64,000 nucleotides of DNA. Source: Pseudomonadota bacterium (GTDB taxonomy: Bacteria; Pseudomonadota; Gammaproteobacteria; Burkholderiales; Burkholderiaceae_E). The stretch lies in contig JAKPAM010000256.1 of NCBI GenBank assembly GCA_029779435.1, positions 27,187 through 91,186 of the forward strand. The letters run 5' to 3'. Positions within the stretch are counted from its first letter, which is position 1; each line of letters opens with the position of its first letter. Shown here one piece after another: positions 41,925 through 54,080 of this stretch. The translations under genes and the position numbers were made by a program. The notes under the pieces were generated by a model. The model was given only the letters and a program-made list of their open reading frames with translations, was not told the origin of the DNA and did no database searches.

Positions 41925-44900
41925 CTAAGCCTTGCCAGGCTCGCGCACGCGGAACCACGCCGCGTACATCGCCGGCAGGCTCAATAGCGTCAGCAGCGTG
42001 GCGATGATCAGGCCTCCCATGATCGCGACGGCCATCGGTCCCCAGAACACGCTGCGGCTGAGCGGAATCATCGCGAGGATCGCAGCCGCGGCCGTCAGCA
42101 CGATCGGCCGCGCGCGGCGCACGGTCGCGTCGATGATCGACGTCCAGACCGGATGGCCTTCGGCGATGTCCTGCTCGATCTGATCGATCAGGATCACCGA
42201 GTTGCGCTGGATCATGCCGATCAGCGCGATCAGCCCGAGCAGCGCGACGAAGCCGAACGGCCGGTGCAGCACATGCAGCGCCAGCGCCGCGCCGATCAGA
42301 CCGAACGGCCCGGTCAGGAACACCAGCAGCGACCGCGAAAAGCTCTTCAACTGCAGCATCAGCAGCGTGAACGTCACGAACAGCATCAGCGGCATGCCCG
42401 CGGCGATCGAATCCTGTCCCTTGCTCGATTCCTCCTGCGCGCCCGCGACGACGATCGCGAAGCCGGACGGCAGCTTGGCGCGCAGATCGGCCAGCTTCGG
42501 ATCGATCTGCGACGTGACGGTCGGTCCCTGGATGCCGTCGACGACGTCGGCGTTGACGGTGACCGCGTAATCGCGATTCTCGCGCCAGATCACACCAGGC
42601 TCGAACGCCAGCACCGGTCTCGCGATCTGCGACAGCGGCACGCTGCGACCGTTGCCGGTCGGAACGTTGACCTGGGACGCCGCCTCGATCGTCGCGCGCT
42701 CGTCCGGCGGGTTGCGCAGCACGATGTCGATCAGCCGGTCGCCATCGCGGAACTGTCCGATCGGCGCACCGGTCGTCAGCACCGCGGTCGCCTGCGCCAG
42801 TGATCGGCTGGTCACGCCCAGCGCGCGCGCCTTGTCCTGGTCGATCTCGAGCCGCACGGCGCGGATCGATTCGTTCCAGTTGTCGTTGACCGAACGCGTA
42901 TGGGGATTGGCGGCGACGATTGTCTTGACCTCGTCGGCGATCCGCCGCACGGCCGTGATGTCCGGCCCGGCGATCCGGAACTGCACGGGGTAAGGGACCG
43001 GCGGCCCGTTGGGCAACAGCTTGACCCGGCCGCGCACGCCCGGAAAGTCCTTGTCGAACAGCTCGAGCAGCCGGAGCCGCAGCGCATCGCGCTGGGACAG
43101 GTTGCGCGTCGAGATCACCATCTGCGCGACGTTGGTCTGCGGAAAGATCTGGTCCATCGGCAGATAGAAGCGCGGTGCGCCGCTGCCGACGTACGTCGTG
43201 ACGCTGTCGACCTCGGGCTGCGCCCGCACCCATCGCTCGACGGCGATCGCCTCGCGCTCGGTGTTGCCGAAGCTCGACCCTTCGGGCGTCCACAGGTCGA
43301 CCAGCAGTTCGAGCCGCGACGAATCGGGGAAGAACTGCTGCTCGACGGTCGCCATGCCGGCCAGCCCGCCGGCGAAGGCCAGCAGCGTCGCGGCGATCGT
43401 CGTCCACCGATGGCGCACGCACCATTCGATGACACCGCGCAGCCGCCGGTACGTCGCCGTGTCGTAGGCATCGTGCGCCGCAACGGCGTGGCCCGCGTGC
43501 GCCGGCCGCCGCAGCAGCATGAAGCCGATATAGGGCGTGAAGATCACGGCGGCGATCCACGACAGCAGCAGCGCCATCGTCGTGACCGAGAAGATCGTGA
43601 ACGTGTACTCGCCGGCGACCGATTTGGCGATCGCGATCGGCATGAACCCGACCGCGGTGATCAGCGTGCCGGTCAGCATCGGCATCGCGGTCACCTTGAA
43701 CGCGAACGTGGCGGCATCGAAGCGATCCAGCCCCTCCTCCATCTTGCGCACCATCATCTCGACCGCGATGATCGCGTCGTCGACCAGCAGGCCCAGCGCG
43801 ATGATCAGCGCGCCCAGCGAGATCTTGTGCAGGTTGGTGTTGGTCAGGTACATGACCAGCATCGTCATCGCCAGCACCAGCGGAATCGTCAGCGCCACCA
43901 CAAGGCCGGGCCGCACGTCGATGACGAAGCCGGCCTTGCCGCCGCCGCGCTTGTGCAGGCCCAGCGTCACGAAGCTGACCGCCAGCACGATGACGAGCGC
44001 CTCGACCAGCACCTTGATGAACTCGCTGACCGACGAGGCGACCGCGCGCGGCTGGTCCTGGATCTTGTCCATCGTGATGCCGACCGGCAGCGCGGCCAGG
44101 ATCCGCTGCTCGGCCTGCGCGAGGTTGCGCCCCAGCCGGATGATGTCGCCGCCCTTGGCCATCGAGACGCCGAGCACGATGACCTCATGGCCGTTCTCGC
44201 GGATCTTGAACGTCGGCGGATCGACATAAGCGCGACTGACCGTCGCCACGTCGCCGAGCCGCAGCGTCACCGGATTGGCCGGCGAGCCGGCGCGGATCGG
44301 CAACTGCGCGAGATCCTCGACGCGCCGGAACTGGCCGGAAACGCGCACCTGCACGTTGTCGGCATCGGTCGTCAGCACGCCCGCGGCCGACACGTCGTTT
44401 TGCGCGTTGATGCTGGCGATGACGCTGTTGATGTCCAGCCCCATCTGCGCGAGCCGGCGATGGCTGACGTCGATGTAGACCTTCTCGTCCTGCACCCCGA
44501 ACAGTTCGATCTTGGCGACGTCGCGGACGTGGAGCAGGTCCTGGCGGACCTGTTCGACGTAGTCCTTCAGCTCGGCGTACGAAAAGCCGTCGGACGTGAA
44601 CGCGAACAGCACGCCGTAGACGTCGCCGAAATCGTCGTTGAAGAACGGACCGATGACGCCGGACGGCAGCGTGCCGCGGATGTCACCGATGTTCTTGCGC
44701 ACCGTGTACCAGACGTTGCCGACCTCGCGCGGCGGGGATTCGCCCTTGAGCTCGAGCACGGTCAGCATCTCGCCGGGCTTCGTGTACGTGCGGATCCGGT
44801 CCGCGTACGGCGACTCCTGCAGCTTCTTCTCGATCTTGTCGGCGACCTGCTCGGCCATCTGCTCGGCGCTGGCGCCGGGCCAGAACGCGCGCACGACCAT

Positions 44901-45038
44901 CGCGCGGAACGTGAACGGCGGGTCCTCGTCCTGGCCCAGTTCGAAGAACGCGCCCAGGCCGGCGACCAGCAGCACGACGATCAGGTAGCGGACCAGCGGC
45001 TGATTCTTCAGCGCCCACTCGGACAGGTTCACGTGCAT
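41925..45038 (-). CDS. RND efflux transporter permease (AcrB/HAE1-type)
   Basis: A protein of 1037 residues starting MHVNLSEWALKNQPLVRYLIVVLLVAGLGAFFELGQDEDP. It shows the RND build: one helix, a large periplasmic loop, helices with LGALIIALGLLVDDAIIAVEMMVRKMEEG, a second loop, and the C-terminal helix set ALLGLIALIGMIQRNSVILIDQIEQD and RPIVLTAAAAILAMIPLS. It would export substrates using the proton gradient with the adaptor encoded 10 bases upstream. The GMIQRNS and VDDAIIAVE regions place it in the efflux branch that has no named substrate. No outer membrane channel gene is adjacent. Confidence 0.93.
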   Translation of the reverse strand: MHVNLSEWALKNQPLVRYLIVVLLVAGLGAFFELGQDEDPPFTFRAMVVRAFWPGASAEQMAEQVADKIEKKLQESPYADRIRTYTKPGEMLTVLELKGESPPREVGNVWYTVRKNIGDIRGTLPSGVIGPFFNDDFGDVYGVLFAFTSDGFSYAELKDYVEQVRQDLLHVRDVAKIELFGVQDEKVYIDVSHRRLAQMGLDINSVIASINAQNDVSAAGVLTTDADNVQVRVSGQFRRVEDLAQLPIRAGSPANPVTLRLGDVATVSRAYVDPPTFKIRENGHEVIVLGVSMAKGGDIIRLGRNLAQAEQRILAALPVGITMDKIQDQPRAVASSVSEFIKVLVEALVIVLAVSFVTLGLHKRGGGKAGFVIDVRPGLVVALTIPLVLAMTMLVMYLTNTNLHKISLGALIIALGLLVDDAIIAVEMMVRKMEEGLDRFDAATFAFKVTAMPMLTGTLITAVGFMPIAIAKSVAGEYTFTIFSVTTMALLLSWIAAVIFTPYIGFMLLRRPAHAGHAVAAHDAYDTATYRRLRGVIEWCVRHRWTTIAATLLAFAGGLAGMATVEQQFFPDSSRLELLVDLWTPEGSSFGNTEREAIAVERWVRAQPEVDSVTTYVGSGAPRFYLPMDQIFPQTNVAQMVISTRNLSQRDALRLRLLELFDKDFPGVRGRVKLLPNGPPVPYPVQFRIAGPDITAVRRIADEVKTIVAANPHTRSVNDNWNESIRAVRLEIDQDKARALGVTSRSLAQATAVLTTGAPIGQFRDGDRLIDIVLRNPPDERATIEAASQVNVPTGNGRSVPLSQIARPVLAFEPGVIWRENRDYAVTVNADVVDGIQGPTVTSQIDPKLADLRAKLPSGFAIVVAGAQEESSKGQDSIAAGMPLMLFVTFTLLMLQLKSFSRSLLVFLTGPFGLIGAALALHVLHRPFGFVALLGLIALIGMIQRNSVILIDQIEQDIAEGHPVWTSIIDATVRRARPIVLTAAAAILAMIPLSRSVFWGPMAVAIMGGLIIATLLTLLSLPAMYAAWFRVREPGKA

Positions 45039-45048
45039 CGGCGGCCCG

Positions 45049-46194
45049 TCAGCGGCGGGAAGCGGAAGGAGATATCGCGGAAGGGGATATCGTGGAAGGA
45101 GTTGTCGCAGAAGCGGACATCGGCACGACTTTCTGGCCGGCCTTGATCGTGTGCACGCCGGCGGTGATGACGAGCTGCCCGGGCCGGATGCCGTCGACGA
45201 TGCGCAGCCCGGTGCCGACCGGCCCGCCGATACGGACCGCCACGCGCTGCGCGACCCCGTCGTCGACGACCCACACGTAGGCCTGGTCCGGCGTCGCCGT
45301 ATCACCAACGACGGCCGTCAACGGCAGCACGATCTGGCCGGCATCCGCGGTCCGTCCGATCAGGTGCGCGCTGGCGGTCAGCCCCAGCGACGCGACGTTG
45401 CCGGGATCGTCGAGCGCGGCCTTGATCGGATACGTGCGCGTCAGCGGATCGGCCAGCGGCGAGACGTCGCGCACGACGGCCTTGAGCCGGACGTCGGGCG
45501 CCGACCACAGGCGCACGTCGATCGGCTCGCCGGGCCGCAGTACGCGGGCCTCCTGCTCGGGCAAGGAGAACACGACGTCCTTGTCCTGCCCGACGGCCAC
45601 GCGCACGACCGGAGAGCCGACCGCCACGACCTGGCCGACCTCGGCCTCGATCGCGGTGACGACGCCGGCCCGGTCCGCCACCAGCGTCGCATAACCGGCC
45701 TGGTTGGCCTGCGTGCTGGCCTGCGCGATGGCGGCATCGAGCTGCGCACGCGCGGCCTTGAGCTGCGTCTGCGCCTGGTCGACCTGCGCGCCGCTGACGA
45801 AATTCTGCGCCGACAGCGCCTGCGTGCGCTCGAGGGCCACCTGCGCCAATTCGAAGTTGGCCTGCGCTTGCGCGACCTGCGCCTTGGCTGCCGATACGGT
45901 CAGGGAGAGGTCGCGCGGATCCAGACGCGCCAGCGGCTGGCCGACCTTGACGCGCGCGCCGGCATCGACGTACCGCTCGATGATCTTGCCCGGCACGCGA
46001 AACCCGAGCCGCGATTCGATGCGCGGCCGGATCTCGGCCGGATACGCGGTGTCGGTCTGCGCGGGCTGCGCGACGACGATCATCGTGCGCACCGGGCGGA
46101 CCGGTTCGGCCGTCTGAGGCGGTGCCTTGCCGCAAGCGCCCAGCGCCGTAGCCAGCGCGAACACGGCAGCGAGACGCGAGACGGGCCGCGGCAT
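45049..46194 (-). CDS. RND efflux periplasmic adaptor (membrane fusion lipoprotein)
   Basis: A protein of 381 residues from the ATG at 46194. The signal peptide ends in a lipobox (ALATALGACGKA, Cys at residue 20), so it should be lipid-anchored. Lipoyl and hairpin segments (GFRVPGKIIERYVDAGARVKVGQPLARLDPRDL; long alpha hairpin AKAQVAQAQANFELAQVALERTQAL), a beta barrel and a membrane-proximal domain follow. The tail (ISPSA repeats) comes from a 15-bp tandem repeat at 45064-45123. It couples the RND pump to an outer membrane channel. Confidence 0.92.
   Translation of the reverse strand: MPRPVSRLAAVFALATALGACGKAPPQTAEPVRPVRTMIVVAQPAQTDTAYPAEIRPRIESRLGFRVPGKIIERYVDAGARVKVGQPLARLDPRDLSLTVSAAKAQVAQAQANFELAQVALERTQALSAQNFVSGAQVDQAQTQLKAARAQLDAAIAQASTQANQAGYATLVADRAGVVTAIEAEVGQVVAVGSPVVRVAVGQDKDVVFSLPEQEARVLRPGEPIDVRLWSAPDVRLKAVVRDVSPLADPLTRTYPIKAALDDPGNVASLGLTASAHLIGRTADAGQIVLPLTAVVGDTATPDQAYVWVVDDGVAQRVAVRIGGPVGTGLRIVDGIRPGQLVITAGVHTIKAGQKVVPMSASATTPSTISPSAISPSASRR
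45064..45123. repeat. In-frame 15-bp tandem repeat in the adaptor gene
   Basis: Three to four degenerate copies of GGAAGGAGATATCGC (45064-45078, 45079-45093, 45094-45108, and a weaker fourth to 45123). Being 15 bases long they add five residues (ISPSA-like) per copy at the C terminus of the adaptor and do not shift the frame. Confidence 0.8.
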
Positions 46195-46327
46195 GCGAGC
46201 ACCGGGATCGATGTGCGTCAAGGGGCGAACGGCGAGCGAACGGCGGACGAGCATCGTGCGAGCGGCGTGGAGGAGACGGGCATGGGGGTGGACTCCCGGT
46301 GGGAGCCACGGCGGGCCGGGCGAGAAA

Positions 46328-46341
46328 TGACTGCTTGGTCA
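46328..46341. promoter_or_regulatory. Possible TetR-type operator upstream of the RND operon
   Basis: The bases TGACTGCTTGGTCA form an inverted repeat (TGAC-N6-GTCA) 134 bases before the adaptor start, similar to operators of TetR/AcrR regulators of efflux operons. No regulator gene is next to it. Apart from this, nothing was recognised in the 363-base gap 46195-46557. Confidence 0.35.
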
Positions 46342-46557
46342 GCAAGCTAGCGGGAAGGGTTCGTGCTGTCAATCCACTCGACAACGATCCGCGTCCACAT
46401 CCTCATTTCGAATCAGGATTTAGCGGTGTTTGGCACGTTGCCGCAGCCGCCCGTCCCGGTACGGTACCGATCGTCGGGCCGGTCATCGTACGGTCTCGAT
46501 CGGCTCCGAGAATCGGCAGACAACGACGCGCCGTCCCGGCGCCCTCAGCCAAACACG

Positions 46558-47343
46558 ATGATGACCTCCTATCCCACTCCGCCCGTCTGGTTGTTTCGAC
46601 TCGGCCACTGGTTCCAGTCCTGTTCGAGCGCGTGCGCGACGATCGGGCTGACGGTCATCGCGACGGCCGTCGCCAGTTTGCTGGCCGCGTTGCTCGCGGC
46701 CGGCGGCGCGATGGAAACGGGCATCGCCGCGGCCCTGGCCTGCGGCATCGTCGGCGCGCCGCTGGGCTGGATGTCGCACCGGCTGCTGCGCGACCTGACC
46801 ACCACGCGGAGCAAGTTGCTGGCGATGGCCACGCACGACGCGACGACCCAGGCGATGAGCCGGCGCTACTTCATGCGGCGCGCGCAGGAGACGATCGACC
46901 GGCGCGGCGGCACCAATACGGGTGCCAACGGGCCGGAGCTGTGCGTCGTCCTGCTGCGCGTCGAGCATCTGGACGCGCTGGCCGACCGCCACGGCCGCGC
47001 GTTCGCCGACGAGGTGCTGCGCGCGATCAGCAGTGCGTGCCTGCAGCAGTTGCGCGCGCACGACCTGTTCGCTCGGCACGGCGACGACGAGTTCGTCGGC
47101 CTGTTGCAGGCGTCACACCCGAACCTGGCCGACATCGCGCTGGCCCGGCTGCGTCGTGCGGTCGGCGTGCTCCAGCACGTCGATCCCCGGGGCGTCACCG
47201 TCCCGGTGGAGGTCAGTTTCTGGATGACGCACGTCGACTACGATGCGCGCTCGCTCGAACAGGCGCTGTCACGCATCGGCCAACGAAGCGATGCGCGGCG
47301 CGGCGCCGGCCTGCCCGAAGCGCTGACGCCGATCGGCAGCTAA
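46558..47343 (+). CDS. Membrane protein with degenerate GGDEF domain
   Basis: A protein of 261 residues (MM start; ATG at 46558 or 46561). Two hydrophobic segments (ACATIGLTVIATAVASLLAALLAAGG and TGIAAALACGIVGAPLGWM) precede a GGDEF-fold domain beginning LLAMATHDATTQAMSRRYFMRRAQE. The signature position reads ARHGDDEFVGLL instead of GGDEF, so the first Gly is a His and the second is kept. Such HGDDEF changes usually reduce or abolish cyclase activity; it could bind GTP or act as a receptor. No I-site (RxxD) is clear. Confidence 0.82.
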   Translation: MMTSYPTPPVWLFRLGHWFQSCSSACATIGLTVIATAVASLLAALLAAGGAMETGIAAALACGIVGAPLGWMSHRLLRDLTTTRSKLLAMATHDATTQAMSRRYFMRRAQETIDRRGGTNTGANGPELCVVLLRVEHLDALADRHGRAFADEVLRAISSACLQQLRAHDLFARHGDDEFVGLLQASHPNLADIALARLRRAVGVLQHVDPRGVTVPVEVSFWMTHVDYDARSLEQALSRIGQRSDARRGAGLPEALTPIGS

Positions 47344-47385
47344 GGCCAGCGCCTGTTCACCGGATGAGCGGCGCCTCCCGGCGAA

Positions 47386-47940
47386 TCAGGCCAGGTAGGG
47401 GGCCAGCCTGAAGATCGTCATCTGCACGAATTCGAGCAGGACGTAGATGATCAGCAGCAGCACCATCGGCGACAGATCGACGCCGCCGATCAGCGGGACG
47501 ATCTTGCGGATCGGCGCCAGGAACGGATGCGTGAGCTGATTGATCGTCGGCGCGATCGGCGCATGCGGATTGACCCATGACAGCACGGCCTGCAGGATCA
47601 GCATGCCGATCATCAGGTACAACACCCATTCGATCAGCATGCTCGCCGCCATCAGCAGCACGAAGCCCGGCATCGGCATGCGGCCGAGCAGCAGCATGTA
47701 GATGATCGCGATGACCAGCGCCAGCACTGCCGCGGCCAGCACGCTGGCCCAATCGTTGCTGCGCGACGGCGGCAGCACGCGACGCAGCGGCTTGACGATC
47801 CAGTCGGTGACGGCGTTGACGAACTGGCTGATCGGGTTATGAGGCGACAGATGGAACCGATAAGCCAACGCGCGCAGGATGCAGGCGGTCGCCAGCAGTC
47901 CGCCAACCATCCGGATCACCAGCCACAGTATGTCGGTCAT
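47386..47940 (-). CDS. YggT-family membrane protein
   Basis: A protein of 184 residues with two YggT repeats: AYRFHLSPHNPISQFVNAVTDWIVKPLRRVLPP and a second SWVNPHAPIAPTINQLTHPFLAPIRKIVPLIGGVDLSPMVLLLIIYVLLEF. Four membrane helices are predicted by eye. The family is linked to ion homeostasis and to cell division in other bacteria; function is not settled. A ribosome binding site (GAAGAGGG) precedes the ATG. Confidence 0.93.
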   Translation of the reverse strand: MTDILWLVIRMVGGLLATACILRALAYRFHLSPHNPISQFVNAVTDWIVKPLRRVLPPSRSNDWASVLAAAVLALVIAIIYMLLLGRMPMPGFVLLMAASMLIEWVLYLMIGMLILQAVLSWVNPHAPIAPTINQLTHPFLAPIRKIVPLIGGVDLSPMVLLLIIYVLLEFVQMTIFRLAPYLA

Positions 47941-48050
47941 GAGCCCTCTTCCATGGAGACGCGGCGCACCGGATGATCACCGTGCGACCACGTCGCGGAC
48001 CGGGAGCCCGTCGGCGACGAACTCCTGAAAAGTCCGGGCGATTCTCGCAC

Positions 48051-48087
48051 AAATGAAAATCCCGTATCGAGACTTCCGACACGGGAT
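48051..48087 (-). terminator. Rho-independent terminator after the histone-like gene
   Basis: On the minus strand, 58 bases after the stop of the histone-like gene, ATCCCGT pairs with ACGGGAT over a 15-base loop that can itself pair further, and is followed by a T-rich stretch (TTTTCATTT). Confidence 0.75.
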
Positions 48088-48144
48088 CGATGTGCTCGGC
48101 GGCGATCCGTCGGCAAACGACGGATCGCGCGGCCGGAGCCGGTC

Positions 48145-48696
48145 TCAGGGCTTGTTGCCCGTCGGAAACGGCCAGGCTGCGGTCGGGTTCGACATCGGCT
48201 TGGGCGCCGGCATGGCAGCCGCCTTGGACGCCGCGGCGGATGCCGCAGGCTTGGCCGCTTTTTTCTTGGCCGCCTTCTTAGCCGCTTTCTTGGCGGCCGG
48301 CTTCTTCGCGGCGACCTTCTTCGCAGCCGGCTTCTTGGCCGCGGCTTTCTTCGCCGCTACCTTCTTGACGGCGGCTTTCTTTGCCGCGGGCTTCTTGGCG
48401 GCGACCTTCTTGACGGCGGCTTTCTTGGCCGCGGGCTTCTTGGCCGCTACCTTCTTGACCGCGGCTTTCTTCGCGGCGGGCTTCTTGGCAGCGACTTTCT
48501 TGACTGCCGCTTTCTTGGCCGCCGGCTTCTTGGCCGCTACCTTCTTGACCGCGGCTTTCTTCACGGCGGGCTTCTTGGCCGCTACCTTCTTGGCGGCGAC
48601 TTTCTTGGCGGCCGGCTTCTTGGCCGCGACTTTCTTCACGGCCGGCTTCTTGGCGGCCGCTTTCTTCGCAGCCGGTTTCTTGGCAGTGGTAGCCAT
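48145..48696 (-). CDS. Histone H1-like Lys/Ala-rich nucleoid protein (AlgP-like)
   Basis: A protein of 183 residues built almost wholly of repeats of the types [19 protein letters not shown] and similar, from residue 4 to about 150, then a non-repetitive tail ([29 protein letters not shown]). The composition is that of bacterial histone H1-like proteins (AlgP/Hc1 group) that bind DNA without specificity. The coding DNA is a set of degenerate repeats, so copy number may vary between strains. A terminator follows at 48051-48087. Confidence 0.93.
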   Translation of the reverse strand: MATTAKKPAAKKAAAKKPAVKKVAAKKPAAKKVAAKKVAAKKPAVKKAAVKKVAAKKPAAKKAAVKKVAAKKPAAKKAAVKKVAAKKPAAKKAAVKKVAAKKPAAKKAAVKKVAAKKAAAKKPAAKKVAAKKPAAKKAAKKAAKKKAAKPAASAAASKAAAMPAPKPMSNPTAAWPFPTGNKP

Positions 48697-48876
48697 GGAA
48701 TCAACTCCTTAGGACAAGGTTGCGTACGTCGGGAACCCGTGCGTCGGGGCCGGCATGCGCCGGCCGGTATCGACGTACGGGCTATTCATCGGCGCAAGCA
48801 CGGGAGTCGGCGGCCGCGGGGGCGAAACCTCGCGGCCATCGATGCCGATCGTTCCTACGCTAATGAATGGGGCACA

Positions 48877-48910
48877 AAGAAAACGCCGGTCCCGCGGGGG
48901 GCGGGCCGGC
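48877..48910 (-). terminator. Rho-independent terminator after nrdB
   Basis: On the minus strand, 142 bases after the nrdB stop, GCCGG-CCCGC pairs with GCGGG-CCGGC around a C-rich loop and is followed by a T-rich stretch (GTTTTCTTTG). The remaining bases of the 355-base gap 48697-49051 hold no recognisable gene; they should contain the promoter of the histone-like gene. Confidence 0.78.
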
Positions 48911-49051
48911 GCATCCTCGAATCGCACGACGGAGAAAGAAGGCAAGCCTGGCGACGGCACGCCGGGCGGCGTGGACATCGGGCAGTTGCTGCGCAGACGT
49001 GGCTTGGCGTCTTCTCTCAATCCATCCTACCTCGTCGGCCGGAGCCGAGGG

Positions 49052-50269
49052 TCAATCCCAACTCAGCGTGCCACCGGTCTGATACTCGATGACACGCGTT
49101 TCGAAGAAATTGCGTTCCTTCTTCAGATCGATCATCTCGCTCATCCACGGGAAGGGATTCTCCTCCGCCGGGAACAACGGATCCAGACCGATCTGCTGGG
49201 CTCGCCGGTTGGCGATGAAACGCAGATACGACTTGAACATCGATGCGTTCAGGCCGAGCACGCCACGCGGCATCGTGTCCTCCGCATAGCGATACTCGAG
49301 CTCGACACCCTGCTTGAACAGCTCGCGCACCTCGTCGCGGAAAGCCGGTGTCCACAGGTGCGGATTCTCGAGCTTCAACTGGTTGATCAGGTCGATGCCG
49401 AAATTGCAGTGCATCGACTCGTCGCGCAGGATGTACTGGTACTGCTCGGCCGCGCCGGTCATCTTGTTCTGCCGGCCCAGCGCGAGGATCTGCACGAAGC
49501 CGACGTAGAAGAACAGCCCTTCCATCAGGCACGCGAACACGATCAGCGACTTCAGCAGCTTCTGGTCGTTCTCGGGCGTGCCGGTCGTGAAGTGCGGATC
49601 GGTCAGCGTCTCGATGAACGGGATCAGGAACTCGTCCTTCTGGCGGATCGAATCGACCTCGTGGTACGCGTTGAAGATCTCGCCTTCATCGAGGCCCAGC
49701 GATTCGACGATGTACTGGTACGCGTGCGTGTGGATCGCTTCCTCGAAGCCCTGGCGCAGCAGGAACTGCCGGCACTCGGGCGCCGTGATGTGGCGATACG
49801 TGCCCAGCACGATGTTGTTGGCGGCCAGCGAATCGGCGGTGACGAAGAAGCCGAGATTGCGCTTGACCAGCCGGCGCTCGTCGTCGGTCAGGCCGTTCGG
49901 GTTCTTCCAGAGCGCGATGTCGCGGCTCATGTTGACCTCTTGCGGCATCCAGTGATTCGCGCACGAGGCCAGGTATTTTTCCCACGCCCACTTGTACTTG
50001 AACGGCACGAGCTGATTGACGTCGGCCGCGCCGTTGATGATCCGCTTGTCTTCGACACGCACGCGGCGCGTGCTGGCCGCGGCGATCGCGCCGGTATTGC
50101 GCGGCGCTCCGTCGGCGGGCGGCTGCGCGATGTCGTCGATGGCCACCGGCGCGGCGGGTGCCGGCGACGTCCTGGCCATCATCGGAGCAAAGTTCGCGGG
50201 CGCCAGCGAAGGCTTCGGATTCATCGGTTTTGCCGGCAGCGCCGGCGTCACATCATCCCACGACAACAT
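49052..50269 (-). CDS. nrdB: Ribonucleotide reductase, class Ia beta subunit
   Basis: A protein of 405 residues. The first about 75 residues are an Ala/Pro-rich extension. Metal and radical residues are kept: the region [16 protein letters not shown], then [18 protein letters not shown] with Glu, His and the radical Tyr in the usual E..H...Y spacing, and [17 protein letters not shown] with Glu and His. It provides the diferric-tyrosyl radical. It follows nrdA on the same strand after a 265-base gap that holds no gene. Confidence 0.96.
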   Translation of the reverse strand: MLSWDDVTPALPAKPMNPKPSLAPANFAPMMARTSPAPAAPVAIDDIAQPPADGAPRNTGAIAAASTRRVRVEDKRIINGAADVNQLVPFKYKWAWEKYLASCANHWMPQEVNMSRDIALWKNPNGLTDDERRLVKRNLGFFVTADSLAANNIVLGTYRHITAPECRQFLLRQGFEEAIHTHAYQYIVESLGLDEGEIFNAYHEVDSIRQKDEFLIPFIETLTDPHFTTGTPENDQKLLKSLIVFACLMEGLFFYVGFVQILALGRQNKMTGAAEQYQYILRDESMHCNFGIDLINQLKLENPHLWTPAFRDEVRELFKQGVELEYRYAEDTMPRGVLGLNASMFKSYLRFIANRRAQQIGLDPLFPAEENPFPWMSEMIDLKKERNFFETRVIEYQTGGTLSWD

Positions 50270-50534
50270 TTCAGATCTCGCCTCAATTCAGAGAGTTAAC
50301 TGCTTGTCGCGCCGTGAGAATCCGCTGTTATTGACAAGTCGGATCTTACGGCCGCTGTATTCTGATCGCAACGATTACGAAACCGCGACTTGACAAGCGG
50401 TCGGCGCAATCGGCGTTCTCGCAACACTTTGTGTTCGCCGAACACCGCGCTCCAACCGCCATGCCTCGCCGGCTGGTGACGACGCTCCTTAGTGCCGCGT
50501 CACCGTTCGTGGTCCGTCGCGCTCATCCCCGCGT

Positions 50535-53519
<2,985 letters not shown>

Positions 53520-53648
53520 GGGATGTCCTTGTGTCCGGCTGGTTGGGTCGATCCGGATGACGATCGATCGATGGATGGGGCTGGAATCCAAAGCGAAAAA
53601 GCGCCCCCCTCGGCGACCCATCGGGCATTTGCCGATGTGGTTGCCGAA

Positions 53649-53695
53649 CCACTACTGGTAGGGGTTGTTTGGTTCCGAAGCGCTAATTCTAGGGC
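53649..53695 (-). promoter_or_regulatory. Pair of NrdR-like boxes upstream of nrdA
   Basis: Two 16-bp imperfect palindromes, CCACTACTGGTAGGGG (53649-53664) and GCGCTAATTCTAGGGC (53680-53695), both keep the CTA....TAG core of NrdR boxes, and start exactly 31 bp apart, the known three-turn spacing of NrdR sites. NrdR represses ribonucleotide reductase genes when (d)ATP is high. The rest of the gap up to 54058 shows no gene; I see nothing further in it. Confidence 0.7.
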
Positions 53696-54058
53696 CTTGG
53701 CCAACGGGCGGCAACTCGCCCCCACCGCTTGACGAGCCCGGTAAAAGGTGTCCGCGGCATCCCTTTTGGCCGATCCGCCAACCTCGTTCGGCTGATCGGC
53801 CAACCCCCGTTCGGCGGCGAGCCAGCACTGGCGCGGGCCGCGACGGAATCGGGCTTTCGTCAAGCGCCGACACGCAACAAGGAAACGTTCGTCGCGGACG
53901 CGCCGAACGGGTCCGCGATCACGCCGGCAACACGTATCAAACGATGCAACGCGGACTGAAAAACCCACCTGCCGGCAGGCGTTCGTCGCAATGCCGCGAC
54001 GCCCGTTCCGCGACACCTTCCGGTAAACCGGTGCGGTCGGCGGCGCCAGGGCCGACCG

Positions 54059-54080
54059 GGCGCCTAGACGTCTAGGCGCC
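54059..54080. repeat. Perfect 22-bp palindrome at the ampD stop
   Basis: The bases form a perfect palindrome with half-site GGCGCCTAGAC and no loop. The ampD stop codon lies inside it. It may act as a terminator stem or a protein-binding site; there is no T run on either side. Confidence 0.7.

Noticed and set aside
48697..49051. Small genes in the gap between nrdB and the histone-like gene
   Set aside because: Open frames there are Pro/Arg-rich, have no ribosome binding site and overlap the nrdB terminator.
53696..54058. Possible gene between nrdA and ampD
   Set aside because: Short frames on both strands show no conserved motif or start signal; nothing supportable was found.
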